From Selaginella tamariscina (lineage: Eukaryota > Streptophyta > Lycopodiopsida > Selaginellales > Selaginellaceae): a stretch of 64,000 nt of DNA. Below, in pieces: positions 1-15,481 of this stretch (position 1 is the first letter of the stretch; the number at the start of each line of letters is the position of its first letter). A model generated the notes under the pieces. It was not told the DNA's origin. It ran no database searches and saw only the letters and a list, made by a program, of their open reading frames with translations. The stretch covers positions 244,165 to 308,164 of the forward strand of contig PUQB01000169.1 of assembly GCA_003024785.1 (NCBI GenBank). Reading direction: 5' to 3'. Position numbers and translations under genes: made by a program.

Positions 1-270
1 ACGCGTATGAGAGGTCTATAATTTATTGTTTTTGTTTTTCAAAGACAAATTTCGAAAACATTATTTGGATAAAAATTATTAAAAAAAAATTAAAAATGTG
101 ACCGATTATGAGCAAAATGAATTTAACTGTTCAAAACGATTAAACATTTATGTTATTTAACAGTCTAGCAACAATTTCATGGAGCTGATTTGTCAAACTG
201 CATTAAAAGACACACACACCCACACAGATGTGTGTGTGTGTGTAATACTTGTTGGTTTAAAACGTAATTA

Positions 271-440
271 CTAAATAATGTCTGCATCCTCGTATTCCAC
301 GAACAACTGATCCTCCAGTCCATCGATGACAATCTCTTCGGATTCGTGCGACCGCAACCCTTCTAGATGAACCGGATGATGAACTGTTCCTATTGATTCC
401 TCACTTACGATTTCTTCACGGATTTCTGTAAAGCGCCTTC
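271..440 (-). CDS. possible 3' exon of an unrecognised gene
   Basis: An open frame of about 55 codons reads on the minus strand and ends in TAG at 273..271. It is acidic, rich in Glu, Asp and Ile near its end (it finishes EYEDADII). A possible splice acceptor, TTTACAG, lies at its upstream edge. The 280-840 stretch is clearly less AT-rich than its surroundings, which suggests it was once genic. I do not recognise the protein. An ATG about 475 on the same strand could join this frame only across a 35-base intron, which is too short for a plant. It could equally be a chance open frame in a decayed gene. Confidence 0.3.
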
Positions 441-856
441 AAGAAAGAGAGCATATTGACCTAAAAATCGACGCTTTGACGACATATCCCGGAAAGCTCC
501 GACTCACGGATTCTCCCAAGACGGCTTGGAGACAACAGAGATTATCCAGAGAAAATAGAAATCGGCAGCGGTTGCTTCCAAGATGCATGAACACACCTGT
601 GATCCACAGATTTGCACTTCCGACACAAATTATGAAGAAATCGGCAGAGATCGATGCTTGAAGCGACTAGAACAGAGAGGAGATACTTCCTTCGGCAAGA
701 ATGCATGGCGCCTTACTGGATTTGCGTAGGAATCAATTCAAACCAGCTATAGAAGAGGGGATTTGACAATGTAGTAAAAGAAAACAAGAATGACCGTTTG
801 GATTTACAGTATAACTATTCGCCTCTCGACACGTGGCCAACTCCACTTTTAATTTA
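441..856. other. GC-richer gene-like stretch, no convincing ORF
   Basis: Base composition is more balanced than the flanks, and there are no microsatellites until the (TA)n at about 878. No reading frame on either strand stays open long enough to call. It may be the 5' part or untranslated leader of the minus-strand gene ending at 271, or a decayed gene. Confidence 0.3.
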
Positions 857-876
857 TCTCTAATTATGATAAACAG

Positions 877-920
<44 letters not shown>

Positions 921-2225
921 AATATTACCATAAATTATGTTATTAATTTTCTTTTTAAGTGTAATTATATATTTTTAAACTGTGATATATAAATAAACAC
1001 ATGTGTAACCATTGAATACAACCTCTTTATTTCTAAAATCACTAAATTTTTTACTATAGAGATGGTAAAATATATATTAAAGTGGGAAAAGTTTAATTTA
1101 ATTTAGAATTAGTAATAAAGAATGTTATGGATTTGTGGAGATTTGATGATGCTGTGCTATGCAGAGGGTGACACACGGTTTTCCTAGATATAGAAAACAT
1201 AGATAAACTAAACTTAATACAATTAAAATAATAATGTAAATGAAACGTGATTAAACTACTTATAAGTTATGTACTTGTTCCTGTAGTTCATAGAAAGCAT
1301 CCCTCTAATGTGCCCAGCGACACGTGTATGTATGCGTGCGTGTGTGTATATATATATGAACATGTTTGTAGTTCTAATTAATCCCGTGATACAAGTTAAA
1401 CATTTTCAATGATACATAATAATTAAATTAATGGTATTTTAAGTGTAAAACGAGTATAAACACACTGGTGATGAGATAAAACCTGTTCAGGCTGGCAAAA
1501 ATAGCATATTTCTTACATTTACAAAATAGTGTCATAACTCTGATAAATAATTAAAAAATAAAAATTTAAAATAAATAAAGCTTCAAGCATAACCATTAAA
1601 ATCAATAAATTAGTTAGAAATTTATAATTTCATGTTAATAGGCAAACCTCAGCAAGATATTCCATCAACCTGTTAATTGTAAAAGACAATTTTTAGATTA
1701 TTAAAACGTAAATACCAAACTATGGTTTCAAACTTAAGAACATATGTAACGGTGGTTATTAAAGAAAATGAGATTTGTAACAATACTTTCAAATAATTTG
1801 ATGCTTAAATAACTAATTTTAATATACCATACACTGCCAAACACCACACATTACCTCTTCTTATATTAACCAAGTACTAATTTTCTGCATGAATACTGTC
1901 GTCTCCCATAATCTATAAAGTCCACAAACTCTCTCTCTCTAGAACAAATATATTAGAGTGTTATACACACACACATATATACATGTGTGTGTGTGTATAT
2001 GTATACATATGGTTTATCAAAACCACACACACAGTGCTTTGAGGGTGTATATGTGTATAGAGTATTGTATGGCATATTAAATAGTTATTTTCAAGCATCA
2101 AATAATTTGAAAATATTGTTACATAAAACACATTTTCTTTAATAACCACCGCTACGTATGTTCTTAATTGAAGCCATAGTTCCACATAATGAATCTAAAA
2201 CTAGCTAATAGAAAACCAATTAAGT
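857..2225 (+). repeat. dispersed repeat family R1, copy 1
   Basis: Shares ordered blocks with 7640-9850 and 10190-11960 in the same orientation. One block holds a run ending ATAAATAAACACATG followed by CTATAGAGATGGT; another holds AAAGCATCC then GTTCTAATTAATCCC; another holds CAAATAATTTGATGC. Between blocks the copies differ by indels and by microsatellite length. No coding potential seen. Nothing recognisable lies in 2226-2438. Confidence 0.7.
878..915. repeat. (TA)n microsatellite
   Basis: Uninterrupted TA dinucleotides inside repeat copy R1-1. Confidence 0.95.
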
Positions 2226-3054
2226 ATTGATAATTTTGATCGTGTTAAGTCGTGAATACAAAAGTGTATTCACGAGAGAGTTTAAAGACAAAATAAACAC
2301 GCTAAGACTACATATGTATTTTAATTTAACAAATGTTGATCGTGTTAATTCATATTCATAAAACACTTAAATGCAATACAAATCATGATAACACTGTTTA
2401 CAAAATGTAATTTAATATGAAAAAAGTTTTATAATAAACTTAGTTTTAAATAAACTTGCCTTTCATCTAAAGATTATTAAATTTCAAGTTAAAACAAAAA
2501 TAATTTTAGTGCTAATGTTTAGTTCTCACGTTATAACCGTAAAACTTTAAAACTATTAATGGAAGTTGTGTATTCTTATTCAATTATATGATAGTTTAGT
2601 ATATGGAAATTAAATATTTTATTTTATCACTAAATCAATTTATTTTGGTCATATAAGTTATTACTTTATTCATTTAAAACATTTGATTAATGACATAAAA
2701 CTTAACCAATAAATAAATATGTGCTTAAATATATGAGCATTATATGTGTGATAGTTATTGTAACTAGTACTAAAGCCTTATACTCAGTTAGACATTATTA
2801 AACAATTTTGGCAGCCTGCCGTGAATGCAAGTGCAAAAGGCACCATGTCAACGGGAATGGCGCGCAGCTCCCGAGGAAGCCAATGTTAATCACCACCTTC
2901 CTCCCTATCCTGCTTCTATCTTTTCCAACCCATCGTAGCAGCTAGGAAGACCATAGTTAATCGCGTCCTGGGATGCCCACACTAGACTAACCAGCACCAC
3001 TGCAGAACTGACCTGTGGATCCACTTCTTGCCCAAAGGCATCAAGGTCAAGGCC

Positions 3055-3420
3055 TCATTCACAGTATAGGCTGAGTTGCAGAAGATAGAGAAAGGGTAGG
3101 CAGGTTTGAAAACCAGCTGCTTCCAGATTGGGCACAGTAAATCCAGCTTTCTCATCTTCACTATCCACCTGGGCAGAAAACTGATACACGTCTTCCAGCG
3201 TTACCGCCGGCCATGGTACAATGTGCGGCTTCTGAACCAGCTCTTCTAAGGCAGCTGCCTCGTTAACAACATGAATAGCGACCGGACAGTGCTTGTTGTA
3301 TCTGCAAAACAAAATATGTATGACTAGTGGACGTACAATGCGCAAGTGCATATCTTCCGATGCAAGCACTCTATCCGCTTCAACCACCACCAGTCTATCC
3401 ACGTGTTGTTGTAATGTCAA
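3055..3420 (-). other. unrecognised 121-codon ORF inside IR-1 left arm
   Basis: A minus-strand frame with a protein-like composition, containing LVVVEADRVLASEDMHL and TLEDVYQFSAQVDSEDE. Its mirror is the plus-strand frame 6204..6566 in the right arm, which differs at a few residues and changes frame near the end. No family recognised. It may be an exon remnant of a captured gene. I find no start context, intron boundaries or neighbours that would settle this. Confidence 0.25.
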
Positions 3421-3472
3421 GTCATCTGGATGACACGGGCACCTCTACGCCTCCCTATCTGTTGGCACAAGC

Positions 3473-3973
3473 TTGTACGAGTTTACGAAGCGCAGGCAAC
3501 CTCTCCTTAGGTGCCAGAGCAGTAAAGGTGGTGAGACACCCTTGAGTGATCCCCTGACGAGGCCAGGAAGGAACGCAAGCGCACCAGACCAATCCTGGGA
3601 GATAACATTGGATTCTTCACGGATAGATCAAATGAAAAATGCGACCACCAATCCAGGACAAGAGGCAGCCTCTGAAACCAAGCAGAAAAGCTTAGCAAAG
3701 GAAGTCGGAGGAGAAATGTACCTGTACCTGGCGGACAGAAACCATAAACCGGTTGCTAGGGAAGGTACCTATGTTGCTCTTGTTCCTCCAAAGCGGGCCT
3801 GTTATAAGGGTATTCCTGCTGAGCCTCTGAGAAGCCAAAGCTTGTGCACGGCCTTTACAAAGGACCCCCATGCTCAAAAGCCTGAAATGAAGTGGCTATT
3901 ATCAAAGGCAAGCCACAGGTGTTCATTAGAAGCACTTCCAACTAGAACTACGCGCCGGCTGAACAAAAGATGA
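3473..3973 (+). other. unrecognised 166-codon ORF inside IR-1 left arm
   Basis: The frame opens with MYEFTKRRQP and ends TRTTRRLNKR. It is basic overall and contains the stretch EMYLYLADRNHKPVAREG. I recognise no domain. The mirror copy in the right arm (6151..5650, minus strand) keeps the last 113 residues unchanged but is shifted out of frame by a one- to two-base difference near 5998. That argues the frame is not maintained as coding. An overlapping gene-like frame runs on the opposite strand of the adjoining segment (3420..3055), so the true coding strand, if any, is undecided. Confidence 0.25.
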
Positions 3974-4675
3974 GAGCTTGGCCCCGGAAGAGAGATGCCA
4001 ATACTGAACAACATGGCAAATCGATTCTCATATATATGCCCTGGAGACCTATGTAAATCAAGTCAAATACAAATCTCATCTATCGCTGCAGGATGGGAGA
4101 CTGAGGAAATTCTCGGCCTAAAAAATCGATGCCAGACGCCATGTCCTGATTTTAGGGCTCTTTTACTCTTTTCTTTCTTTACGGGTGCACTTCCGGAGCT
4201 GGAGCTGCTTGGCGAAGGCAACACAGGGATTGTGTATGGTTTCCGCAATCTTGCATTCAAAGCTACTCTTAACATAAAAGATGATGCAGCTGTACAGAAT
4301 TCCATGCATAAAAGGTGAGTAAAGATAAACTGTGGGTATGCACTTCAAGTCTGTAATGTACATAGTACACATCAGACACTAGGGGAGGCGGCACAGTATT
4401 ACAACTTCCCTGTAAATTACCTGGGCATGAAGTTATTCTTAAGAAGTCTGAACGACATGATGTTGGAAGGTCCGGCAACAAGTTAAATTTCTGTTCAAAA
4501 AATACTTCACATGGATGTTCATCAAGTGGCTTTTGAGTTGGGTGCATTTATGGGATTCTTGTACTTTGAGATGAAGCTAAATGGTTTTAACATAAAGGTA
4601 CATGTTGGAGGGCATCCCACTTCTCACTTTGTGATAGATTTTTCCCATGTCAAAAAGTTTGAGAATGTTACGATT

Positions 4676-4854
4676 ACGATTGCAATTGCTGCGCCTAAAG
4701 AACTGCCTTATTACTTGCTTAGCCACCAGCATATCTGCCTCATCCAGGTTAGAAAGGTAACCATCCCAAAACGAAATGTAAAGCTCCCGGCCGACTTCCT
4801 TAGGCCGGACCACTCGTGGGAAACCAAGTGATTGTTAGCCATGTCGTTTCCTAC
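4676..4854. other. IR-1 spacer
   Basis: About 180 bases separate the arms. Part is GC-rich (around CCGGCCGACTTCC at 4787-4799). It contains no clear ORF of its own, but the innermost ORFs of both arms run into it from either side. Confidence 0.7.
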
Positions 4855-7191
4855 AATTGTAGCATTTTCAAACTTCTTGACATAAGAAAAATCTGTCACA
4901 AAGTGAGAAGTGGGATGCTTTCTAACATGTACCTCTATGTCAAAACTATTCAACTTCATCTCAAAGTGCAAGAATCCCATAAATGCACCCAACTCAAAAG
5001 CCACTCAATGAACATCCATATGAAGGATTTTTTGAATAGAAATCCAGCTTGTTGCCAGACCTTCCAACATCATGTTGTCCAAACTTCCTAAGAATAACTT
5101 CATAATGCTTGGCTTTACCATTGCAGGAAATAAAGTAGTACAGGCTGTGAAGGTAACAGAGAGATTTAATTCATGACAAACACTTTCCACTTCTCCATGC
5201 ATGGGTAATCTGCAGGGAAGTTGTAATACTGTGCTGCATACCCAGCATCTGATGTCTATTGTGTACCTTACAGACTTGAGGTGGGTATCTACGGTTTACC
5301 TTTACCCACCTCTTGTGCACGGAATTCTGTGCAGCCGCTTCATCTTCCATGTTAGGAGTAGTTTTGAATGCAAGATTGCCGAAACCATACACAATCCCTG
5401 TGTTGCCTTCGCCAAGCAGCTCCAGCTCCGGAAGTGCACCCGTAAAGAAAGAAAAGAGTAAAAGAGCCCTAAAATCAAGGCATGGCGTCGGCATCGATTT
5501 TTTAGGCCGAGAATTTCCTCATTCTCCCATCCTGCAGCGATAGATGAGATCTGTATTTGACTTGATTTACATAGGTCTCCAGGGCATATATATGAGAATC
5601 GATTTGCCATGTTGTTCAGTATTGGCATCTCTCTTCCGGGGCCAAGCTCTCATCTTTTGTTCAGCCGGCGCGTAGTTCTAGTTGGAAGTGCTTCTAATGA
5701 ACACCTGTGGCTTGCCTTTGATAATAGCCACTTCATTTCAGGCTTTTGAGCATGGGGGTCCTTTGTAAAGGCCGTGCACAAGCTTTGGCTTCTCAGAGGC
5801 TCAGCAGGAATACCCTTATAACAGGCCCGCTTTGGAGGAACAAGAGCAACATAGGTACCTTCCCTAGCAACCGGTTTATGGTTTCTGTCCGCCAGGTACA
5901 GGTACATTTCTCCTCCGACTTCCTTTGCTAAGCTTTTCTGCTTGGTTTCAGAGGCTGCCTCTTGTCCTGGATTGGTGGTCGCATTTTTCATTTGATCTAT
6001 TCGTTGAAGAATCCAATGTTATCTCCCAGGATTGGTCTGGTGCGCTTGCGTTCCTTCCTGGCCTCGTCAGGGGATCACTCAAGGGTGTCTCACCACCTTT
6101 ACTGCTCTGGCACCTAAGGAGAGGTTGCCTGCGCTTCGTAAACTCGTACAAGCTTGTGCCAACAGATAGGGAGGCGTAGAGGTGCCCGTGTCATTCAGAT
6201 GACTTGACATTACAGCAACACGTGGATAGACTGGTGGTGGTTGAAGCGGATAGAGTGCTTGCATCGGAAGATATGCACTTGTGCATTGTACGTCCACTAG
6301 TCTTCCATATTTTGTTTTGCAGATACAACAAGCACTGTCCGGTCGCTATTCATGTTGTTAACGAGGCAGCTGCCTTAGAAGAGCTGGTTCAGAAGCCGCA
6401 CATTGTACCATGGCCGGCGGTAACACTGGAAGACGTGTATCAGTTTTCTGCCCAGGTGGATAGTGAAGATGAGAAAAGCTGGATTTACTGTGCCCAATCT
6501 GGAAGCAGCTGGTTTTCAAACCTGCCTACCCTTTCTCTATCTTCTGCAACTCAGCCTATACTGTGAATGAGGCTTTGATACATAAAGACCTTGATGCCTT
6601 TGGGCAAGAAGTGGATCCACAGGTCAGTTCTGCAGTGGTGCTGGTTAGTCTAGTGTGGGCATCCCAGGACGCGATTATGGTCTTCCTAGCTGCTACGATG
6701 GGTTGGAAAAGATAGAAGCAGGATAGGGAGGAAGGTGGTGATTAACATTGGCTTCCTCGGGAGCTGCGCGCCATTCCCGTTGACACGGTGCCTTTTGCAC
6801 TTGCATTCACGGCAGGCTGCCAAAATTGTTTATTAATAATGTCTAACTGAGTATAAGGCTTTAGTACTAGTTACAATAACTATCACACATATAATGCTCA
6901 TATATTTAAGCACATATTTATTTATTGGTTAAGTTTTATGTCATTAATCAAATGTTTTAAATGAATAAAGTAATAACTTATATGACCAAAATAAATTGAT
7001 TTAGTGATAAAATAAAATATTTAATTTCCATATACTAAATTATCATATAATTGACTAAGAATACACAACTTCCATTAATAATTTTAAAGTTTTACGGTTA
7101 TAATGTGAGAACTAAGCATAAATTATTTTTGTTTTAACTTGAAATTTAGTAACCTTTATATGAAAGGCAAGTTTTTTAAAACTAATAGGTA
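4855..7191 (-). repeat. large inverted repeat IR-1, right arm
   Basis: Reverse complement of the left arm 2439-4675. It ends at an AGTTTTAAAA block near 7180. The ORFs mirror those of the left arm (6151..5650 minus, 6204..6566 plus). The 150 bases nearest the centre and the AT-rich outer 350 bases show more differences than the core, as expected if gene conversion keeps the core alike. Confidence 0.9.
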
Positions 7192-7639
7192 AAAAACCTC
7201 AAAATTTATATATGCAAATTTTATATAAAAAAACTGTTCTAAACACATGTTTCAAAATACTTGTTAGAAAACCCATTTTAATTTTGATTCATTTTAGTCC
7301 ACATTCGTGAATGAGTTTTGTTTTGGATTATTTAGAAAATCGAGAGATCCTCATTTTGGGGAGTGTTGTGATAGTGTGTATAAATGAATACAATGTCATG
7401 CTTAGTATACACAAACATATATGTTTCGGACGAAAAATGTATATATGTTGATAAATTTGTAAATTTATTTACCATAGATTCTCTAAGAATGTTATAATAT
7501 TCCTAGAGAATCTAGAATATTCGTGAGGAATCTTAAAAAAGGCTTGGGTGAGATTTATGCTGATTTATTGTGCCGCCTTCCGTGGCCCTTAGCGGAATTT
7601 ATCCCGCCAAAAATTCTTAGACCTAGCCGGATTCATCTT
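7192..7639. other. AT-rich intergenic DNA
   Basis: No gene seen. Contains an imperfect inverted pair around 7480-7515 (GATTCTCTAAGAAT and the nearby AGAGAATC) and a short GC-richer patch at 7545-7650 of unknown origin. Confidence 0.4.
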
Positions 7640-9281
7640 CCCGACTTTCATGACAGCTTTATAAATATATTTGTAATAATACTATATAAATTATGTTATT
7701 AATTTCTTTTTTGAGTGTAATTATTTATTTTTAAACTGTGATGATATATAAATAAACACATGTAAGGCTGTTACGCCCCACTGCCTCTTTATTTTTAAAA
7801 ATTTAGTTAAAATCACTAAATTTTTAAAGTTTTTACTATAGAGATGGTGAAAAAACAATTAATTTAATTTAGAATTAATAATGAAGAATGTTACGGGGAT
7901 TTGTGGTGTGCTATGCACACGGTTTTTCTACATATAGAAAACATTAAAAACAAGAGTATATGTGTGTGGGATTATCTTAAATGACAACATTACTAAGTTA
8001 AATAAATTAAATTTGCTCGTCTTTGTCGTAACTAAAGTATATATTAACTAATACATTGCGTAATAGAAGATATTAAATATATTTTATTAATATTAACAAT
8101 TTGATCAGATCACTACTTAAACAATTAATGTAATAGTTAAATCAGCTGGAACCAGAGATTTAAGAATCAATACGAAAGGTCACACTTAAAAAAAAACCTA
8201 TTGTTATTCAAAATTTAATAAATTTTACAAAGTAAAAGCAACTAATACAAATATACCATCAGCATAGGAATTAAGTTGAATCTTTTAGTAAAGTAGTAAT
8301 ACTTATCTTTTCCGGTGATAAGTCCATTCCACGTAAGAAATACATATAGTTGATTATTAGCAATTTAAATAGATAATGATTATTTGATTAAAATAATGTA
8401 AGAATTATGTAAATTCTAGCATTGTATATCCAATGAGATTGCAGTTACATCAAGTTTAAAAAACACACACTATGTATACACACATCGTATATCCACACAC
8501 AAACATTATGTTGATTAAGTTCATGTTATTAATATCTACCCTGTTTGTGTATACAATGTGTCTATATGTGTGTGTGTGTGGGTGTTGTGTAATATATTAA
8601 AAATTATCTGGTTTTTAAATTCATTTTTAAAATATTTTCCTATAGTTTTCTCTAAAGCATCCTTCTAGTGTCCCCAGCTATTTTAAACGTGTGTATATGC
8701 GCGCGCGTGTGTATATATGTTTGTAGTTCTAATTAATCCCGTAATATAAGTTAAACACATTCAACGATACATATTAATTAATTAATGGTATACACTCTGG
8801 TGATGTGATAAAACCTGTTCAGGCTGGCAAAAATAGTTATTTCTTACATTTACAAAATAATGTCATAACTTCATTAATTAAACTTTAAAAGAGTGATAAA
8901 TTATTAAATAATAAAAATTTAAAATAAATAAAGCTTCAAGCATAAACAAAATAGTTAGAAATTTATAATTTCATATAAATTGGTAAAACCCAGCTAAACC
9001 CAGCCGTCAACCACCTGATAACTGTAAACTACAATTTTTAGATTATTAATAGTTAATTAATTCTAAAACGTAAATTCTAAAAATATGGTTTCAATTTAAG
9101 AACATATGTAACGGTGGAAAATGTGATTTATGTAATACTTTCAAATAATTTGATGCTTAATAAAATTACTAAATATTTAATAACTATTTACCATAAAAAC
9201 CACACATTACCTCTTCTTATATGTTAAAGTACTAATTTTCTGCATGAATACTGTCGTCTCCCATAACCTACGAAGTCCACA

Positions 9282-9322
<41 letters not shown>

Positions 9323-9850
9323 AACAAATATATTAGAGTGTTACACACACATATCTGTATATATGTGTGTGCGTGTGTGTTATGTATATGTATCTTTGAA
9401 TGCAGTTTGACAAGCTAGAGAGAGAACATGAAATTGTTAGTAGACTGTTAATAACATGAATGTTTAATCGTTTTGAATAGATGAGAACTGTCATTTACAA
9501 ACAATGACTCACCGTTTAAATTTAACTTGTTTAATTCATTCTGCTCATAATGGATCACATGGTTTTTTTTTGTAATAATTTTTTTTTTCTTTCAGTTTTC
9601 TATAATAATGAAATATAATTCACATATGCATGTATAGAATATAATGTCCATTTTGTTCCAACATATGGTTTATCAAAACCACACACACACACACTGAGGG
9701 TGTGTAGGTGTATAGAGTAGTGTATGGTTTATTAAATAGTTATATAGTAAATTTTTCAAGCATCAAATCATTTTGAAAGTATTGTCACCGCTGCATATGT
9801 TCTTAATTTGAAACCGTAGTTCCATATAATGAATCTAAAACTAGTTAATA
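7640..9850 (+). repeat. dispersed repeat family R1, copy 2
   Basis: Same block order as 857-2225. It also contains, near 7965-8035, a degenerate stretch (TTAAATGACAACATTACTAAG and following) that resembles the junction of MIPS intron 9 and exon 9 at 12490-12560. A (CT)n tract lies at about 9283-9320. Confidence 0.7.
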
Positions 9851-10027
9851 GAATTTTCGTTTTAAACCAATTAAGTATTAATAATTTAAATTTTTTATTT
9901 TAAATATTAACGGGTAATTATTATTATTTAAAATGCTCATGGTAATGTAGTTTTTCCCTTTCACTTTTATAAAATAATGAAATATAATTCACATATGGGT
10001 GTATATAATATAATGTCCCATTTTGCA

Positions 10028-10082
10028 GGAGAAGTTGTACATCCAGTGGCTCACATTGCTAAGTCACATCTTCATGTCTTCA
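10028..10082 (+). pseudogene. MIPS exon 9 fragment
   Basis: Reads GCAGGAGAAGTT then ATCCAGTGGCT and TTGCTAAGT, matching the acceptor and body of MIPS exon 9 (12605..12543) with gaps. The real exon is on the minus strand, so the fragment is inverted relative to the gene. The preceding bases (about 9997-10027) also match the MIPS intron 8 end in reverse. Confidence 0.65.
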
Positions 10083-10167
10083 TTTTACATATTGTTTATC
10101 AAAACCACACACACACTGTGGCTTGAGGGTGTGTATGTGTATAGAGTGTGGTTTAGTACGTACTTGG

Positions 10168-10189
<22 letters not shown>

Positions 10190-10200
<11 letters not shown>

Positions 10201-11960
10201 TTTATTTAGGACCTCTTTTACTGAGAAGGAGGAAGATCCAAAGTCAAAAAAAAAAAAGTGTGTTTGTGAGAGAGAATTCTGTTAAATGACAATATTATTA
10301 AGTTAAATAAGTTAATTTGCTAGCCTTTGTCATGTAATTTAAGAATCCTGCAAAACCAGCACTATATCATGTATACACACCATATACATACACGTTTATA
10401 CTTAAATAGATGTATACTTAAAAGTATATATTAATACACGTCCATTATTCTTATGTCAATAGTATAAATCAAAGGTTTAACTAATTAGTATGTATATGAC
10501 AGAATGTAGATCAAAAGCAATTTCTGAAAGTAATTTTGTTGATAACACGGTTTCCAGCAATGATAATCTTGTTTAGTATATACATATTCGTATATACGTA
10601 TATACATTTGTGCGTATGTGTTTGTGTGTAAACAATATTAACAGTTTAATTAGATCACTATAAATATTAAACGATTAATGTAACAGTTAAATCAAATAAA
10701 CCACAATCGGTTCAATACCAATTTTGTTCGGGTTGGAAGACATTCCTATATTGTTATTCAAATTTAATAAATTTATATGTTATTCAAATTTAATAAACTT
10801 TATAATGTAAAAGCAACTCTGTTTTAAAAATCAACAGAGGAATTACGTTTAAAATTCTAGTATTTAAAAATTATAAAGTAATTGTTATCGTTTCCCGAGT
10901 TCAAAAGTGTATGTAAAAACTATTACAATTTAAATGAATATTGATTGCTTGATTAAAAATAAGATTTTTAAATTATTAATACTTATAGTAAATTCTGTAG
11001 TTTTAAATTCATTATACATGCAATGGAACTACTGTTTCAGATTAAGAACAAGGTTATTAAAGAAAATGTGATTTATGTGACGATACTTTCAAATAATTTG
11101 ATGCTTGATAAATTTATATATATTAGATGTATTTAATTAAGACCTTCAACTATTTAATATACCATACACTGCCAAAAAAACCACATATAAAAACTCTAAA
11201 TAGTCATATACAATTGTCTATATATATGTGTGTGGGGGGGTGTTGTGTATACAGAACTTTATATGTAGTCTTCATATATTGGAAATTATCTGGTTTTTAA
11301 ATTCATTTTTGAAATATTTTCCTGTAGTTCATAAAATATATTCTAAAGCATCCCAACACATTTAAACGTGTGTGTATGCGCACGTGCGTGTGTGTGAACA
11401 TGTCTGTAGTTCTAATTAATCCCATAACACAAGCTAAATGATACAGAATAATTAAATTAATGATGTAAAACAAGTATAAACACATATTTAGTATTTCTCC
11501 ATAACTCTACTAATTAAACTTTAAAATTGATAAATTAGTAAATAATAAAAATTTAAAATAAAGCTTCAAGCTCAACCCTTTGATAATTTAATAAGTTTCA
11601 AACATAAGCATTGAAGTCAATAAATTATTTAGAAATTTATAATTTCATACTGATATCCTGGTTTACCTGGTCTACCTATTAATTTTAAAAGTACAATTTA
11701 TTAGATTATTAATATTTAATTGATTTTAAAACGTACATTGTAAACTACGGTTTCAAATTAAGAACATATGTAGCGGTGGTTATTAAAGAAAATGAAGCAA
11801 CAATACTTTCAAATAATTTGATGCGCGATAAGATTATTAAATATTCAATAACTATTTAATATACCATACACTGCTAATTTGATGCGCAATAAGATTATTA
11901 AATATTAAATAACTATTTAATATACCATACATAAATATAGCACAGTCGAAGAAAGAAGTC
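10190..11960 (+). repeat. dispersed repeat family R1, copy 3
   Basis: Shares the AAAGCATCC, GTTCTAATTAATCCC and CAAATAATTTGATGC blocks with copies 1 and 2. Near 10270-10345 it holds another degenerate copy of the MIPS intron 9/exon 9 junction (TTTGTCATGTAATTTAAG). At 11810-11930 a block of about 60 bases with TTTGATGCGC is duplicated in tandem. The 11961-12323 stretch after it is AT-rich with no gene. Confidence 0.6.
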
Positions 11961-12323
11961 CTAAGAACTTATAAAGTAATTTTATCGTTATTCAAGTGAT
12001 TATAAACACGAATTTTACTTAAATTATTTTAATTATATTAAATTTTTAATTTAAATATTAATATAAATAATTCTACTTAAAATATTTATATTTTACATGA
12101 ATCATTTGGTGTTTTATCAAGCACTATTTTATTATTAATTTTCAGCACAATATGCTCACTGTGGAACTCTTTTAACTTAGACACCATTTAGATTACACAG
12201 TGTTTATTTTAATCTATTTACAACCAAATTTGATATCTATTAAGCTTATTAACATAAAATAATTCTTCTAACAACCACAATTAATTGTATTTTAAGAGTA
12301 ATACATAAGCATTTAAGTATATT

Positions 12324-15121
<2,798 letters not shown>

Positions 15122-15440
15122 GTTAAAACTCAAAAACACACAAAAATGTAAGATAGTTTGTATATAATGTAATTATATAGAAAAAAAAATGTGTTCTCTA
15201 TATAGAAAAATATACAGAGAACATATATGTGAGCGTGTGGGGGAGGTGTTTAAAAAGGGAGGCCATGTCATAAATCATTGCTGTTGTGGCAGTCTACGAA
15301 CTTGCCAGCTGTCCAGCCTTAAACTACCTTTTCCAGCGACACATCCTTGTCGCTTGGAAACCCGCCCTTACTCGTCGTGTGAACGAGCTCAGACTCGTAC
15401 ACAAGGAAAGGAGAACACCCCTTGCGTGCGTGTAACACGC

Positions 15441-15481
<41 letters not shown>

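Larger units (their letters stand above)
2439..4675 (+). repeat. large inverted repeat IR-1, left arm
   Basis: This arm is the reverse complement of about 4855-7191. Similarity runs from the AT-rich outer edge (a TAGTTTTAAA block next to AAACTTGCC) through a GC-richer core starting near 2792 with GGCAGCCTGCCGTGAATGC to the centre near 4670. The 113-residue stretch shared by ORFs in the two arms is identical, while the innermost 150 bases differ at several positions. The core is far less AT-rich than its surroundings and looks like captured gene sequence. As one transcript the two arms would fold into a hairpin of about 2.2 kb. Confidence 0.9.

Noticed and set aside
440-476. 35-base intron joining MSSKRRFL to the 271-440 frame
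   Set aside because: The phase fits, but the length is far below plant intron minimum.
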